Below, piece by piece: positions 53,240-62,975 of a stretch of 64,000 nucleotides of DNA. Position 1 is the first letter of the stretch, and each line of letters starts with the position of its first letter. Source of the DNA: Cereibacter ovatus (GTDB lineage Bacteria > Pseudomonadota > Alphaproteobacteria > Rhodobacterales > Rhodobacteraceae); assembly GCF_900207575.1 (NCBI RefSeq), contig NZ_OAOQ01000015.1, positions 16,218 to 80,217 of the forward strand, written 5' to 3'. Position numbers and translations under genes: made by a program. Under the pieces are notes generated by a model, which saw only the letters and a list, made by a program, of their open reading frames with translations, ran no database searches and was not told the origin of the DNA.

Positions 53240-53709
53240 TTGCCCCCGCTCGGCTCGGCAGCATCGTCTGACCCGCTGCCGACGAATTTCATCAGCAGGG
53301 TAATCAGACTGACGGCGCCCTGGGTATCCTCGATCTCGTCTCCGGCCCCCAGAACATCGAGCGCGCCCCCCGGCACCAGTTCGACGAAGTTGCCGCCCAA
53401 CAGCCCCTCGGACGAAATCAGGATCGCCGAATCGGATGGGATCTCGATCCCGTTGCGCACCGAAATGGTGGCATCGGCGAAATAGGTCTGGGGGTTCAGC
53501 GCAAGGTCGGTGACGGTGCCGATCTTGACGCCGGCAAGGCGGACATCGGTGCCGACCGTGATCCCTTCGACCGAGCGGAAACTGGCCTTCAGCGGATAGC
53601 TGCCACTGTCACGCGACAGGCCGGCAACCTGCCCGGCATAGACAAGAAAACCTATGGCCGCCGCAAGCACCGCTGCCCCGGCCAGAACTTCTGAACGATT
53701 CTCGGCCAT
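53236..53709 (-). CDS. mlaD: MlaD-type outer-membrane lipid asymmetry protein
   Basis: A 157-residue MlaD: one N-terminal anchor helix (about residues 10-28) and a single MCE domain (about 40-117; LKASFRSVEGITVGTDVRLAGVKIG, SEGLLGGNFVELVPGG). It binds phospholipids in the periplasm for the Mla system. The mlaE and mlaF genes are not adjacent. ATG 53709 overlaps the NDUFA12 stop and the gene's stop overlaps the DUF2155 start, so all three genes are translationally coupled. Confidence 0.92.
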   Translation of the reverse strand: MAENRSEVLAGAAVLAAAIGFLVYAGQVAGLSRDSGSYPLKASFRSVEGITVGTDVRLAGVKIGTVTDLALNPQTYFADATISVRNGIEIPSDSAILISSEGLLGGNFVELVPGGALDVLGAGDEIEDTQGAVSLITLLMKFVGSGSDDAAEPSGGK

Positions 53710-54083
53710 CACTCGGGTTGCCATGCCTCGTAGTCGCGGCGCGCGACGGGTTCGGGGCGGCGGATCGATCCCGGCGGAACATAGGCCGCGTCGGTTCCGG
53801 TCAGGTTCTCGACATGCGGTTTTTCCCATGGCTTGTGGGCCAGCGGACGCGAGGTCGGCGGCTCGTCCCAGGTGTTGTGCAACCATCCGTGCCAATCGGG
53901 GCTGATCCGGCTGGCTTCGATCTCGCCGTTGAAGATCACCCAGCGGCGCTTGCCGTCTTTCGAGGCGTAGAAGATGTTGCCCTGCTCATCCTCGCCCACC
54001 TTCACGCCGTTGCGCCAGGTGAAAAGCTGGGTGCCGATGGACTGGCCTGTCCACCAGGTGATCGCACGCTTGAGAAGGGACAT
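53709..54083 (-). CDS. NADH:ubiquinone oxidoreductase subunit NDUFA12
   Basis: A 124-residue accessory subunit of respiratory complex I, the bacterial homologue of mitochondrial NDUFA12 (B17.2). Features are [45 protein letters not shown] and the conserved [11 protein letters not shown] 54083 is chosen over the in-frame ATG 54146 because GGAGG lies 7 nt upstream and the family starts there. It heads the NDUFA12-mlaD-DUF2155 operon, a conserved alphaproteobacterial set. Confidence 0.93.
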   Translation of the reverse strand: MSLLKRAITWWTGQSIGTQLFTWRNGVKVGEDEQGNIFYASKDGKRRWVIFNGEIEASRISPDWHGWLHNTWDEPPTSRPLAHKPWEKPHVENLTGTDAAYVPPGSIRRPEPVARRDYEAWQPE

Positions 54084-54155
54084 CCGCGAGCCTCCGAAAT
54101 CTGTCGCCCCGATATGGCAAATGCCGGCGCCGAGGTCCAGCGCCAACGGCAGAAA

Positions 54156-54186
54156 AGAAGAAGGCGGGCCAAGGCCCGCCTTTTTC
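54156..54186. terminator. clpX terminator (bidirectional form)
   Basis: A 10-bp stem AAGGCGGGCC/GGCCCGCCTT with a 2-base gap, flanked by an A-rich left arm and TTTTT on the right. It lies about 15 bp past the clpX stop; on the minus strand CTTCTTTTCT follows. No plus-strand gene ends here, so it serves clpX. Confidence 0.88.
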
Positions 54187-54200
54187 TGCCGGTCGCCGGG

Positions 54201-55466
54201 TTAGCTGGCGGTGGCATCCTTTTTCTTGGTGAGTTCGGTATAGATCAGCAGCGGTTTGGCGCCGCTGTTCACCGCCTCTTCGTTCACCACGACTTCTTCC
54301 ACCCCCTCAAGACCCGGAAGTTCGAACATCGTGTCGAGCAGGATGTCCTCCATGATCGAGCGCAGGCCCCGCGCGCCGGTCTTGCGCTTGATCGCGCGCT
54401 TGGCGATCGCAACCAGAGCGTCCGGGGTGAAGGTCAGCTTCACGCCCTCGATCTCGAACAGGCGCTGATACTGTTTCACCAGCGCATTCTTGGGTTCCGT
54501 CAGGATGGTGACCAGAGCGGCCTCGTCCAGATCGGTCAGCGTGGCGATCACCGGCAGACGGCCAACAAATTCCGGGATCAGACCGAACTTCAGCAGATCC
54601 TCGGGTTCGAGTTCCTTGAACAATTCGCCCACGCCACGGGCGTCAGGGTCTTTCACATCGGCACCGAAGCCGATGCCCGATCCCTTGCCGCGCTGAGCGA
54701 TGATCTTTTCAAGTCCGGCAAAGGCGCCGCCACAGATGAACAGGATGTTCGTCGTGTCGACTTGCAGGAATTCCTGCTGCGGATGTTTGCGCCCGCCCTG
54801 CGGCGGAACGCTGGCCACCGTGCCTTCCATAATCTTCAGAAGCGCCTGCTGCACGCCCTCGCCCGATACGTCGCGGGTGATCGAGGGGTTGTCGGACTTG
54901 CGGGTGATCTTGTCGACCTCGTCGATATAGACGATGCCGCGCTGTGCGCGTTCGACATTGTATTCGGATGCCTGCAACAGCTTGAGGATGATGTTTTCCA
55001 CATCCTCGCCGACATAGCCCGCTTCGGTCAGCGTGGTCGCATCCGCCATGGTGAAGGGCACGTCCAGAATGCGTGCCAGCGTCTGCGCCAGAAGCGTCTT
55101 GCCGCAGCCGGTGGGGCCGATCAGCAGGATGTTCGACTTTGACAGTTCGATGTCGGTCTTGGACGAATGGTTCAGCCGTTTGTAGTGGTTGTGAACCGCC
55201 ACCGACAGCACGCGCTTGGCGTGCATCTGGCCGATCACATAATCGTCCAGAACCTTGCAGATCTCACGCGGGGTTGGCACGCCGTCGGCCGATTTCAGAC
55301 CGCTCGACTTCGTTTCCTCGCGGATGATGTCCATACAGAGCTCGACGCACTCATCACAGATGAACACCGTCGGTCCTGCGATCAGCTTGCGCACCTCATG
55401 CTGGCTCTTGCCGCAGAAAGAGCAGTAGAGCGTGTTCTTGCTGTCGCTGCCAGAATTGTTAGCCAT
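54201..55466 (-). CDS. clpX: ATP-dependent Clp protease unfoldase ClpX
   Basis: A 421-residue AAA+ unfoldase that feeds substrates to ClpP. The N-terminal zinc-binding domain has C15, C18, C37 and C40. Walker A is residues 117-124 (GPTGCGKT), Walker B is [10 protein letters not shown], and the pore loop (EAGYVGED) and the [11 protein letters not shown] sensor-2 region are present. The gene lies downstream of clpP but separated by a terminator-like stem, so it may also have its own promoter in the 117-bp gap. Confidence 0.98.
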   Translation of the reverse strand: MANNSGSDSKNTLYCSFCGKSQHEVRKLIAGPTVFICDECVELCMDIIREETKSSGLKSADGVPTPREICKVLDDYVIGQMHAKRVLSVAVHNHYKRLNHSSKTDIELSKSNILLIGPTGCGKTLLAQTLARILDVPFTMADATTLTEAGYVGEDVENIILKLLQASEYNVERAQRGIVYIDEVDKITRKSDNPSITRDVSGEGVQQALLKIMEGTVASVPPQGGRKHPQQEFLQVDTTNILFICGGAFAGLEKIIAQRGKGSGIGFGADVKDPDARGVGELFKELEPEDLLKFGLIPEFVGRLPVIATLTDLDEAALVTILTEPKNALVKQYQRLFEIEGVKLTFTPDALVAIAKRAIKRKTGARGLRSIMEDILLDTMFELPGLEGVEEVVVNEEAVNSGAKPLLIYTELTKKKDATAS

Positions 55467-55549
55467 CGTCGTCCTCTGCCGTGCGCCTTGTGGCCTGCCG
55501 GCCTGAAGCGAAAGTCTAGGCCAAGCCCCAGACCTTCACAACGCCAAAT

Positions 55550-55577
55550 CGCCCCCGCGGCACCCGCCACGGGGGCG
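55550..55577 (-). terminator. clpP 3' stem-loop
   Basis: The stem CGCCCCCG/CGGGGGCG starts 7 bp after the clpP stop, followed on the minus strand by ATTTGGCG. It is a short or leaky terminator between clpP and clpX. Confidence 0.6.
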
Positions 55578-55583
55578 TGACCG

Positions 55584-56216
55584 TCACTTGGACGTGTCGT
55601 CCATCTTGCCCCGGCTTTCCAGGATCTCGTCGATCAGGCCCCAGGCCTTGGCGTCTTCCGCTGACATGAAGTTGTCGCGTTCCAGCGCGGCCTCGACCGT
55701 TTCGAGATCCTGGCCGGTGTGCTTGACATAGATCTCGTTCAAGCGCCGCTTCAGCTTTTCGGTTTCGCGCGCGTGGATCATGATGTCGGTGGCCTGACCC
55801 TGATAGCCGCCCGAGGGCTGGTGCACCATCACCCGGCTGTTGGGCAGCGAGAAGCGCATCCCCTTTTCGCCCGCCGTCAGCAGCAGCGACCCCATCGAGG
55901 CCGCCTGCCCGATCACCAGCGTCGAGACCTTGGGTTTGATGTATTGCATCGTGTCGTAGATCGACAGGCCCGACGTCACAACCCCGCCCGGCGAGTTGAT
56001 ATACATCGCGATTTCCTTCGAGGGGTTTTCCGCCTCAAGGAACAGAAGCTGCGCGCAGATCAGCGACGACATGCCGTCATGCACCGGGCCCGACAGGAAG
56101 ATGATCCGTTCCTTCAGCATCCGGCTGAAGATGTCATAGGCCCTTTCGCCACGGCTGGTCTGTTCGACCACCATCGGCACAAGAGTGTTCATGTAGAGAT
56201 CGATAGGGTCTTTCAT
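55584..56216 (-). CDS. clpP: ATP-dependent Clp protease proteolytic subunit
   Basis: A 210-residue serine protease forming the 14-mer chamber for ClpX or ClpA. The catalytic triad is S107 (GQAASMGS), H132 (VMVHQPSGG) and D181 (ERDNFMS), with family-typical spacing. ATG 56216 ([16 protein letters not shown]) is the usual family start; an in-frame ATG at 56258 would add 14 residues. clpX lies downstream. Confidence 0.97.
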   Translation of the reverse strand: MKDPIDLYMNTLVPMVVEQTSRGERAYDIFSRMLKERIIFLSGPVHDGMSSLICAQLLFLEAENPSKEIAMYINSPGGVVTSGLSIYDTMQYIKPKVSTLVIGQAASMGSLLLTAGEKGMRFSLPNSRVMVHQPSGGYQGQATDIMIHARETEKLKRRLNEIYVKHTGQDLETVEAALERDNFMSAEDAKAWGLIDEILESRGKMDDTSK

Positions 56217-56324
56217 GTGCGCCTGCTGTCCCGTGACTTGTGCAAGGATTATCGTCAACCAGTTACTCGAATCTTAGTGGCGCGCTCGGGCACCCGCAAG
56301 GGCGGGGGGCGGAAATGAACTTTT

Positions 56325-56957
56325 CTATCGAAACGGCGGCTCGGGCGGCAGATCGACGAACAGGCGGCGGGCCAGCATGACGCGGCTGGCCGCCGTGACG
56401 AAGCAAAGTCCGCCGAAAACCCAGGCCGCGGGCATGAAAAGCCCCGGAAACAGGCAGATGAACAGGAAAAAGGCGATGGTTTCGCTGCCTTCCAGCAACC
56501 CGGCGGTGAAATAAAGCGACTTCTCGCCGCGCGCGTTGCTGTCCATGCCTCGTTTGGCGGCCAGAACCGCAAAACCAAGGAAAGTCGCGCCGTTGACGTA
56601 GAACGAGGCCAGCAGGAACGCCCCGGCCGCCCCGTTTGCCGGATCGCGCAGCACGAAGGCCAGCGGGATCGCGGCGTAGAACAGGAAATCGCAGGCAATG
56701 TCGAGAAAACCGCCGAAATCGGTCTTGCGCGTCGCCCGTGCGATGGCGCCATCCAGCCCGTCGGCCAGCCGCCCCGCAACCAGAGGAAGAATCGCCCCCC
56801 AGCCCGGCGCCCCAGCCGCCAGCAGCCCCGCCGCCAGCAACCCCGCGCCCAGCCCCGCCAGCGTCACGGCATCCGCGCCGATGCCGCGCGCGGCCAGCAT
56901 CCGTCCGGCGCGGTTCAGGGGCGGGTCGATCAGGCGGCGCATCAGGCCGTCAAGCAT
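56325..56957 (-). CDS. CDP-alcohol phosphatidyltransferase-family protein
   Basis: A 210-residue integral membrane enzyme with about six helices that links a CDP-activated lipid to an alcohol. The family motif D-G-(x)2-A-R-(x)8-G-(x)3-D-(x)3-D is present as DGAIARATRKTDFGGFLDIACD (about residues 67-88). The acceptor alcohol cannot be told from sequence. ATG 56957 has a GAGG site upstream. It is divergent from the ynjB-like gene with a 117-bp gap. Confidence 0.88.
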   Translation of the reverse strand: MLDGLMRRLIDPPLNRAGRMLAARGIGADAVTLAGLGAGLLAAGLLAAGAPGWGAILPLVAGRLADGLDGAIARATRKTDFGGFLDIACDFLFYAAIPLAFVLRDPANGAAGAFLLASFYVNGATFLGFAVLAAKRGMDSNARGEKSLYFTAGLLEGSETIAFFLFICLFPGLFMPAAWVFGGLCFVTAASRVMLARRLFVDLPPEPPFR

Positions 56958-57074
56958 GGGGCCTCGCAGGGCTGTCACCTCTGTTTCGCCCAAGCGCCGC
57001 GGGCTGGCAACCGTCCGTTGCGAAAACGCCCCCCGCCGGGGTAAGCAAAACCTGACCCGATGAAGGAGAGCCCG

Positions 57075-58271
57075 ATGTTCGCCCGACTGTTCGCCACGGC
57101 CCTTGCCTGCCTTGCGGCCCTGCCTGCCACGGCCTCGGACTGGGACACGGTTCTGGCCGAGGCCCGCGGCCAGACCGTCTACTGGCACGCATGGGGGGGC
57201 GATCCGAAGATCAACGCCTTCATCGACTGGGTGGGCGATCAGGCGCTGGACCGCCACGGCGTCCGGCTGGAACAGGTGAAGCTGGCCGATACCACCGATG
57301 CGGTGGCGCGCGTGCTGGCCGAAAAGCAGGCCGGGCGCACCACGGGCGGGGCGGTGGATCTGATCTGGATCAACGGCGAGAATTTCGCCGCGATGAAGGC
57401 GCAAGGGGTGCTGTCGGCGCCCTTTGCCGAACGCCTGCCGAACTGGCGCCTTGTCGATGTGGTGGGCAAGCCCGCCGTCATCACCGATTTCACCGAGCCG
57501 ACCGAGGGTCTGGAAAGCCCCTGGGCCATGGCTCGGCTGGTGTTCGAACATGACAGTGCCCGCCTGCCCGATTCGCCGCGAACGCTGGCGGGGCTGCTTG
57601 ACTGGATCAAGGCCAATCCCGGCCGTTTCACCTATCCCCAGCCGCCGGATTATCTGGGCACGACCTTTCTGAAACAGGTGCTGCACGGCCTGACCCCCGA
57701 CCCGTCCGTGCTGCAAGAACCCGTCGATCCCGCCAGCTATGAGGCGGTGACCGCGCCGCTCTGGGCCTGGCTGGACGAGGCCGCGCCGAATCTGTGGCGC
57801 GAAGGCCGCGCCTTCCCCCGAAACGAGCCGGCAATGGCCCAGCTTCTGGCCGATGGCGAGGTTGCGATCTCGTTCGCCTTCAACCCCGGCCGGGCGTCGG
57901 CGGCGATCGCGGCAGGCGAGCTGCCGGCAACGGTGCGGACGTTTGTCCTGGACGGCGGCACCATCGGCAATGCCAGCTTCGTGGCCATCCCCTTCAACGC
58001 CGCGCACGAGGCCGGCGCAAAGGTGATCGCGAACCTTCTGCTGGATCCGACGGTTCAGGCCCGGGCTCAGGATCCCGCGGTGCTGGGATTCCAGACCGTG
58101 CTGGACCTCGGGGCGCTGTCGCCCGAGGATCGCGCCCGGTTCGACGCGCTTGACCTTGGCCCCGCCACACTGCCACCCGCCGACCTTGGCCCCACCCTGC
58201 TGGAACCCCACGCCAGCTGGATGGAGCGGATCGCAGAAGACTGGGTCCGCCGCTACGGGTCCGCCGAATGA
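57075..58271 (+). CDS. ynjB: YnjB-type ABC substrate-binding protein
   Basis: A 398-residue periplasmic binding protein with a signal peptide (cleavage after ATA, about residue 20). It has the YnjB fold of the polyamine/thiamin-like cluster (TVYWHAWGGDPKINAFIDWV, DLIWINGENFAAMK, EGLESPWAMARLVFEHD, NPGRFTYPQPPDYLGTTFLKQ). The substrate of YnjBCD systems is not established; thiamin-type ligands have been proposed. ATG 57075 has AAGGAGAG upstream. It is first of three ATGA-coupled genes. Confidence 0.9.
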   Translation: MFARLFATALACLAALPATASDWDTVLAEARGQTVYWHAWGGDPKINAFIDWVGDQALDRHGVRLEQVKLADTTDAVARVLAEKQAGRTTGGAVDLIWINGENFAAMKAQGVLSAPFAERLPNWRLVDVVGKPAVITDFTEPTEGLESPWAMARLVFEHDSARLPDSPRTLAGLLDWIKANPGRFTYPQPPDYLGTTFLKQVLHGLTPDPSVLQEPVDPASYEAVTAPLWAWLDEAAPNLWREGRAFPRNEPAMAQLLADGEVAISFAFNPGRASAAIAAGELPATVRTFVLDGGTIGNASFVAIPFNAAHEAGAKVIANLLLDPTVQARAQDPAVLGFQTVLDLGALSPEDRARFDALDLGPATLPPADLGPTLLEPHASWMERIAEDWVRRYGSAE

Positions 58272-59956
58272 GGCACCCCGGCGGCGCCCTGCTGCGACAG
58301 GCGCCCCGGCTGACGCTGCTTGTGATTGCCGGCCCCGTGCTCGCGGGATTGACCGGAACCGTGGCGCCGGCCTTCGGCTTGGGCACGGGCGGCGGCCTTG
58401 ACGCCTTCCGCGCACTGGCCGACTGGCCGGGGCTTGGCGCAGCGGTCAGGCTGTCGCTGGCCACCGGGCTGATCTCGACCGTGCTGGCGCTGGCGCTGAC
58501 GTTGCTGATCCTTGCGCTGCTGCCGGGAACGCGCGCCTTCAGCGCGCTGATGCGGCTGTTGTCGCCGCTGCTGGCGGTGCCCCATGCGGCGGTGGCGCTG
58601 GGGCTGGCGTTCCTGCTGGCGCCTTCGGGCTGGATCGTGCGGGCGCTGTCGCCCTGGGCCACCGGCTGGGCCGAGCCGCCCGACCTGCTGACGCTGAACG
58701 ACCCCGCCGGCCTTGCGCTGATCGCGGGGCTGGTGGCGAAAGAGGTGCCGTTCCTTTTGCTGATGGCGCTGGCCGCCCTGCCCCAGACCGACGCGCCGCG
58801 CCGGATGCTGCTGGCCGAGAGCCTGGGCCACGGCCGCGCCGCAGGCTGGGCCTTTGCGGTGCTGCCCGCGCTTTACGCCCAGATCCGGTTGCCGGTCTAT
58901 GCGGTGCTGGCCTACTCGATGACCGCGGTCGAGATGGCGATGATCCTTGGCCCGACACGCCCGCCGACGCTGTCGGCGCAGATCGCGCTGTGGATGGCCG
59001 ACCCCGCGCTGGCCGAGCGTGCCCGTGCGGCGGCGGCGGCGGCCTTGCAACTGGGGCTGGTGGTGGCGGCACTGGCGCTGTGGCGGCTGGCCGAAGCCGT
59101 GCTGCGTCGCGGGCTGCTGCGGGCCGCGGCTTTGGGCCTGCGACTGGTGTGGCTGGATGCGGCGCTGCGGCTGCTGGCGCTTGGGATGGCGGCGCTGACC
59201 GTGGGCGCGGTGGGCGCGGGGCTGGCGGGGTTGGCGATCTGGTCGGTGGCGGGGATGTGGGCTTTCCCCGCGGCACTGCCCGAAACGCTCAGCCTGCGGA
59301 CATGGGTCGCCGCGGCGCCCGATCTGGTGGCGGATACGGCGATGACGCTGGGGCTGGCGCTGGCGGCGGCGCTGGCGGCGCTGGCGCTGACGCTGACCTG
59401 TCTGGAGACCGAGACGCGGCACGGGCTTCGCCCCGGCGCGGGCGCGATGGCACTGCTTTACCTGCCGCTGATCGTGCCGCAGGTGGCTTTTCTGCCCGGG
59501 CTTCAGGCGGCGGCACTGGCCGTGGGGCTGGACGGCACGCCGCTGGCAGTTGCCACCGCGCATCTGGTCTTTGTGCTGCCCTACGTCTTTCTGTCGCTGT
59601 CCGGCCCGTGGCGGGCATGGGACGGGCGGATCGCCACCGCCGCCGCGGCACTGGGCGCGGGCGAGGCCCGGATCTTCTGGCAGTTGCGCCTGCCGATGCT
59701 GCTTGCCCCGGCGCTGACGGCGCTGGCGGTCGGCATGGCGGTTTCGGTCGGTCAGTATCTGCCGACTCTGCTGATCGGCGGCGGTCGGGTGGTGACGCTG
59801 ACGACCGAGGCGGTGGCGCTGTCGTCGGGCGGGAACCGGCGCATCGTCGGCACCTATGCGCTGCTTCAGATGCTGCTGCCGGCGGCCTGCTTTGCCGTGG
59901 CGCTGGCGGCGCCGGCACTGGCCTTCCGCAACCGCCGCGGGATGGCCCCGGCATGA
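58268..59956 (+). CDS. ynjC: YnjC-type double-length ABC permease
   Basis: A 562-residue permease made of two fused BPD_transp_1 halves, about twelve helices in all, as in ThiP and FbpB. EAA-like loops occur in both halves (LLAESLGHGRAAGWAFAVLP; AAAALGAGEARIFWQLRLP). ATG 58268 overlaps the ynjB-like stop (ATGA). It is extremely Ala/Leu-rich and GC-rich. Confidence 0.92.
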   Translation: MRHPGGALLRQAPRLTLLVIAGPVLAGLTGTVAPAFGLGTGGGLDAFRALADWPGLGAAVRLSLATGLISTVLALALTLLILALLPGTRAFSALMRLLSPLLAVPHAAVALGLAFLLAPSGWIVRALSPWATGWAEPPDLLTLNDPAGLALIAGLVAKEVPFLLLMALAALPQTDAPRRMLLAESLGHGRAAGWAFAVLPALYAQIRLPVYAVLAYSMTAVEMAMILGPTRPPTLSAQIALWMADPALAERARAAAAAALQLGLVVAALALWRLAEAVLRRGLLRAAALGLRLVWLDAALRLLALGMAALTVGAVGAGLAGLAIWSVAGMWAFPAALPETLSLRTWVAAAPDLVADTAMTLGLALAAALAALALTLTCLETETRHGLRPGAGAMALLYLPLIVPQVAFLPGLQAAALAVGLDGTPLAVATAHLVFVLPYVFLSLSGPWRAWDGRIATAAAALGAGEARIFWQLRLPMLLAPALTALAVGMAVSVGQYLPTLLIGGGRVVTLTTEAVALSSGGNRRIVGTYALLQMLLPAACFAVALAAPALAFRNRRGMAPA

Positions 59957-60585
59957 GGGGGCTGTGGCTGGACGGGCTGCGCGTCACACGCGACGGGGCG
60001 ACGGTGGTCGAGCTGAACCTGACCGTGGCCCCGGGCGAGGTGGTCACCATCATGGGCCCGTCCGGTTCGGGCAAATCGACGGCGCTGGCGGCGATCCTTG
60101 GCACGCTGGCGCCGGCGTTCCGGGCCAGCGGGCGCGTCGTTCTGGACGGCCGCGACCTGACCGGCCGTCCCCCCCGCGCGCGTCGAATCGGCATGATGTT
60201 TCAGGACGATGTGCTGTTTCCGCATCTGTCGGTGGCGGGCAATCTGGGCTTTGGGCTGCCGTTTGGCCTTCGCGGGGCCGCACGCCGCGCCCGGATCGCA
60301 TCCGCACTGGCCGAGGCCGGACTGGAGGGCTTTGCCGACCGCGATCCCGCCACCCTGTCGGGCGGCCAGCGGGCGCGCGTCGCGCTGATGCGCACGCTGC
60401 TGGCCGAACCTGCGGCGCTGCTTCTGGACGAGCCGTTCTCGCGGCTTGATGCCTACCTGCGCGGCCAGATCCGTGGCTTCGTGCTGGACCGGATCCGGCA
60501 GACCGGCTTGCCCGCAATCCTTGTCACCCACGACGCCGAGGACGCTCGGGCCGCAGGCGGCCCGGTGCTGCCCCCCGCCCCCTGA
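59953..60585 (+). CDS. ynjD: YnjD-type ABC transporter ATPase
   Basis: A 210-residue ATPase: Walker A GPSGSGKST (about residues 35-43), Q-loop MMFQDDVLFPHL, signature LSGGQRARVALMR, Walker B LLLDEPFSRLD and switch His in LVTHDAED. ATG 59953 overlaps the permease stop. It completes the YnjBCD operon and converges on the EnvZ-like kinase gene 54 bp away. Confidence 0.93.
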   Translation: MRGLWLDGLRVTRDGATVVELNLTVAPGEVVTIMGPSGSGKSTALAAILGTLAPAFRASGRVVLDGRDLTGRPPRARRIGMMFQDDVLFPHLSVAGNLGFGLPFGLRGAARRARIASALAEAGLEGFADRDPATLSGGQRARVALMRTLLAEPAALLLDEPFSRLDAYLRGQIRGFVLDRIRQTGLPAILVTHDAEDARAAGGPVLPPAP

Positions 60586-60639
60586 CACCCGTCGCGCCCA
60601 CCGCCGCCTGACAGCAAAGGCCGCGCCCTGCGGCCCGGA

Positions 60640-61956
60640 TCAGCGCGCCAGAACGATCTCGGCCCGCAGCCCGCCCAGCGTTTCGCTTGCGCCCAGCCGC
60701 AGCGTGCCGCCGTGGCTGCGTGCGATGTCCTTGGCAATGGCAAGACCCAGCCCCACGCCACCGCCGCGGTTCTGGTTGCGCGCAGTATCCAGCCGGGTGA
60801 AGGGGCGCAGCGCCTCGTCCCTCCGGTCGGCAGGGATGCCCGGCCCGTCATCCTCGATCACGATCCGCAACGCGCGATCCGCCAGCAGAACCCGAACCTC
60901 GGCCCGGCGACCATGGCGCACGGCATTGCCGATAAGATTCTCTAGCGCCCGTGTCACCGCAGCCGGCCGCAACCGCATCCGGCCCTGCCCCTCGACCTCG
61001 ACCAGCGCCACATTCTGCCCGGCGCGGTGGGCATTCTCGACCGCCCGCGTCACAAGGGCGATCGGATCGACATCCTCGGCATCTTCCAGCGCATCGCCGC
61101 GTGCGAAGGACAGGAATTCGTTCACCAGACGCTCCATGTCGGCCACATCGCGCAGAAGGTCTTCGGCCGCGTCCTGATCCTCGAGCATCGCAAGCCCCAA
61201 CCGCAACCGCGTCAGCGGTGTTCGCAGGTCGTGGCTGACCCCCGACAGCATCAGCGTCCGCTGCTCGATCTGACGCTCGATCCGGGCGCGCATCTCGACG
61301 AAGGCCGCGCCCGCAGCCCGCACCTCCAGCGCACCCCGCGGACGATAGGGCACATGCTGGCCCTTGCCGAAGGCCTCGGCCGCATCGGCCATCCGCTTGA
61401 TCGGCCGCAACTGGTTGGACAAGAACAGATAAGCGATCAACGTCATCAGGATCGAGGTGAAAATCATCAGCACCAGCAACTGATGCGGATTCGACGCCGA
61501 CACCCGCCGCCGATCCACCGCAACCGACACCAACCCGTGCCTTGACGTCAAAATCAGCCGCACCCGGTTGTCCGGCGTCAGATCGACCATCCGCAGTTCC
61601 GGCAAGCTGTTCCGCAGCGCCATGATCACCGCGCGCCCCGACAGGTCCCAGAATTCGCGACGGTCATCGGTCACTGGCCAGTTCGCCGGCAGGCCGGTGG
61701 AAAGGTCCAGCGCCCTGCCCACGGCAAGGGCACGCGCCGCGGCTTCGGCGCCGGTGGCGGCGCCATTCACCTCGGACAGCAGATAGCGCAACTCGATCGT
61801 CAGGCCGCGCACCATCTGCTGTGTCACGCCTTCGTAGTGGCGCTGGATGAACACTATTGAAATCACAAGCTGGATCGTGACGATCGGCACGATCAGGATC
61901 AGGGCGGCCCGCGCGTAAAGGCTGCGGGGAACAAGGATCTTCAGCGGGGCGAACAT
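60640..61956 (-). CDS. EnvZ-like sensor histidine kinase
   Basis: A 438-residue inner-membrane kinase. TM1 is at about residues 15-37, then a periplasmic sensor of about 120 residues, TM2 at about 158-180 and HAMP (181-233). HisKA has phospho-H242 in SHDLRTPLTRLRL, and the ATPase domain has N box ENLIGNAVRHG, G1 DDGPGIP and G2 GGGVGLGLA. The SHDLRTPLTRLRL box is EnvZ-type, so an OmpR-like partner is expected. None is adjacent on the upstream side, where a divergent MBL-fold gene starts 40 bp away. Confidence 0.9.
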   Translation of the reverse strand: MFAPLKILVPRSLYARAALILIVPIVTIQLVISIVFIQRHYEGVTQQMVRGLTIELRYLLSEVNGAATGAEAAARALAVGRALDLSTGLPANWPVTDDRREFWDLSGRAVIMALRNSLPELRMVDLTPDNRVRLILTSRHGLVSVAVDRRRVSASNPHQLLVLMIFTSILMTLIAYLFLSNQLRPIKRMADAAEAFGKGQHVPYRPRGALEVRAAGAAFVEMRARIERQIEQRTLMLSGVSHDLRTPLTRLRLGLAMLEDQDAAEDLLRDVADMERLVNEFLSFARGDALEDAEDVDPIALVTRAVENAHRAGQNVALVEVEGQGRMRLRPAAVTRALENLIGNAVRHGRRAEVRVLLADRALRIVIEDDGPGIPADRRDEALRPFTRLDTARNQNRGGGVGLGLAIAKDIARSHGGTLRLGASETLGGLRAEIVLAR

Positions 61957-61996
61957 GCAGCCAGCCTAGCCGCCCCCCCGAGCCGAGGAAAGAGCG

Positions 61997-62917
61997 ATGT
62001 CCGAACCGTCCGAAATCGGCCTCTGTGTCCGGCTGGAGCCCGGCCTGCGCCGTATTCTGGCGCCCAACCCCTCGCCCATGACCTTCCGCGGAACCAACAG
62101 CTATCTCGTCGGCGAGGGCGAGCTGGCGCTGATCGATCCCGGCCCCGACCTGCCCGCCCATCGCGCGGCTATTCTGTCGGCTCTGGCCCCGGGCGAGCGT
62201 ATCGTCTGCATCCTCGTCACCCATGCCCATCTGGACCATTCGCCCCTCGCCCGGCCTCTGGCGCGGCTGACCGGCGCCGAGGTGCTGGCCTTCGGTGGCG
62301 CAGAGGCCGGACGCAGCCCGGTGATGGCGGATCTGGCGGCCAGCGCCGCCCTCGGAGGCGGCGAAGGGGTCGATGCCGCTTTCGTCCCGGACCGCTGCCT
62401 TGCCGACACCGAGATGGTGCGGGGCACCGGCTGGGGCGTGATCGAGGCGATCCACACCCCCGGCCATTTCGGCAACCATCTCTGCTTCGGCTGGGAGGAC
62501 CGCTGCTTTTCGGGCGATCACGCGATGGGCTGGGCCTCGTCGCTGGTGTCGCCGCCCGATGGTGACATGGGCGCCTACATGGCCTCGCTGAAGCGGCTGT
62601 CGACACGGCCGTGGCGTGTCCTTCACCCGGGCCACGGCGATCCGGTCACCGATCCCGCGGCACGTCTGGAATGGCTCGCCGCCCACCGGCGCCAACGCGA
62701 ATCGGCTTTGCTGGCCGAATTGGCCCGCAACCCGGCCCGACTGCCCGATCTGACCGCGCAGATCTATCACGACACCCCGCCCGCGCTTCTTCCGGCAGCC
62801 GAGCGCAACCTGTTCGCGCACCTGATCGATCTCTGCGCGAAGGGGCTTGTGAGAGCAGATCCCAAGGTTTCAAGGGCCGCGCTCTACCGGCTGGCAGGCT
62901 CTGTCACAAAGTTCTGA
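61997..62917 (+). CDS. MBL-fold metallohydrolase (LACTB2-like)
   Basis: A 306-residue metallo-beta-lactamase-fold hydrolase. The dinuclear zinc motif THAHLDH is present, with further ligands in HTPGHFGNH, FSGDHAMGW and LHPGHGDPV. A C-terminal winged-helix-like region (about residues 235-306; LFAHLIDLCAKGLV) matches the LACTB2/PksB group. The likely role is hydrolysis of a thioester or phosphodiester; the substrate is unknown. It is divergent from the kinase gene and followed by tRNA-Asn. Confidence 0.9.
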   Translation: MSEPSEIGLCVRLEPGLRRILAPNPSPMTFRGTNSYLVGEGELALIDPGPDLPAHRAAILSALAPGERIVCILVTHAHLDHSPLARPLARLTGAEVLAFGGAEAGRSPVMADLAASAALGGGEGVDAAFVPDRCLADTEMVRGTGWGVIEAIHTPGHFGNHLCFGWEDRCFSGDHAMGWASSLVSPPDGDMGAYMASLKRLSTRPWRVLHPGHGDPVTDPAARLEWLAAHRRQRESALLAELARNPARLPDLTAQIYHDTPPALLPAAERNLFAHLIDLCAKGLVRADPKVSRAALYRLAGSVTKF

Positions 62918-62975
62918 AAAAAGTTCCAAAACCCTCTGGACGCCCCCGAAACCCGTTGCTATACGGCCCACATGT

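Noticed and set aside
56325..58415. 696-codon minus-strand frame covering the CDP-alcohol transferase and the ynjB-like gene
   Set aside because: Only the last 210 codons are the real transferase; the rest is antisense to the binding-protein gene.
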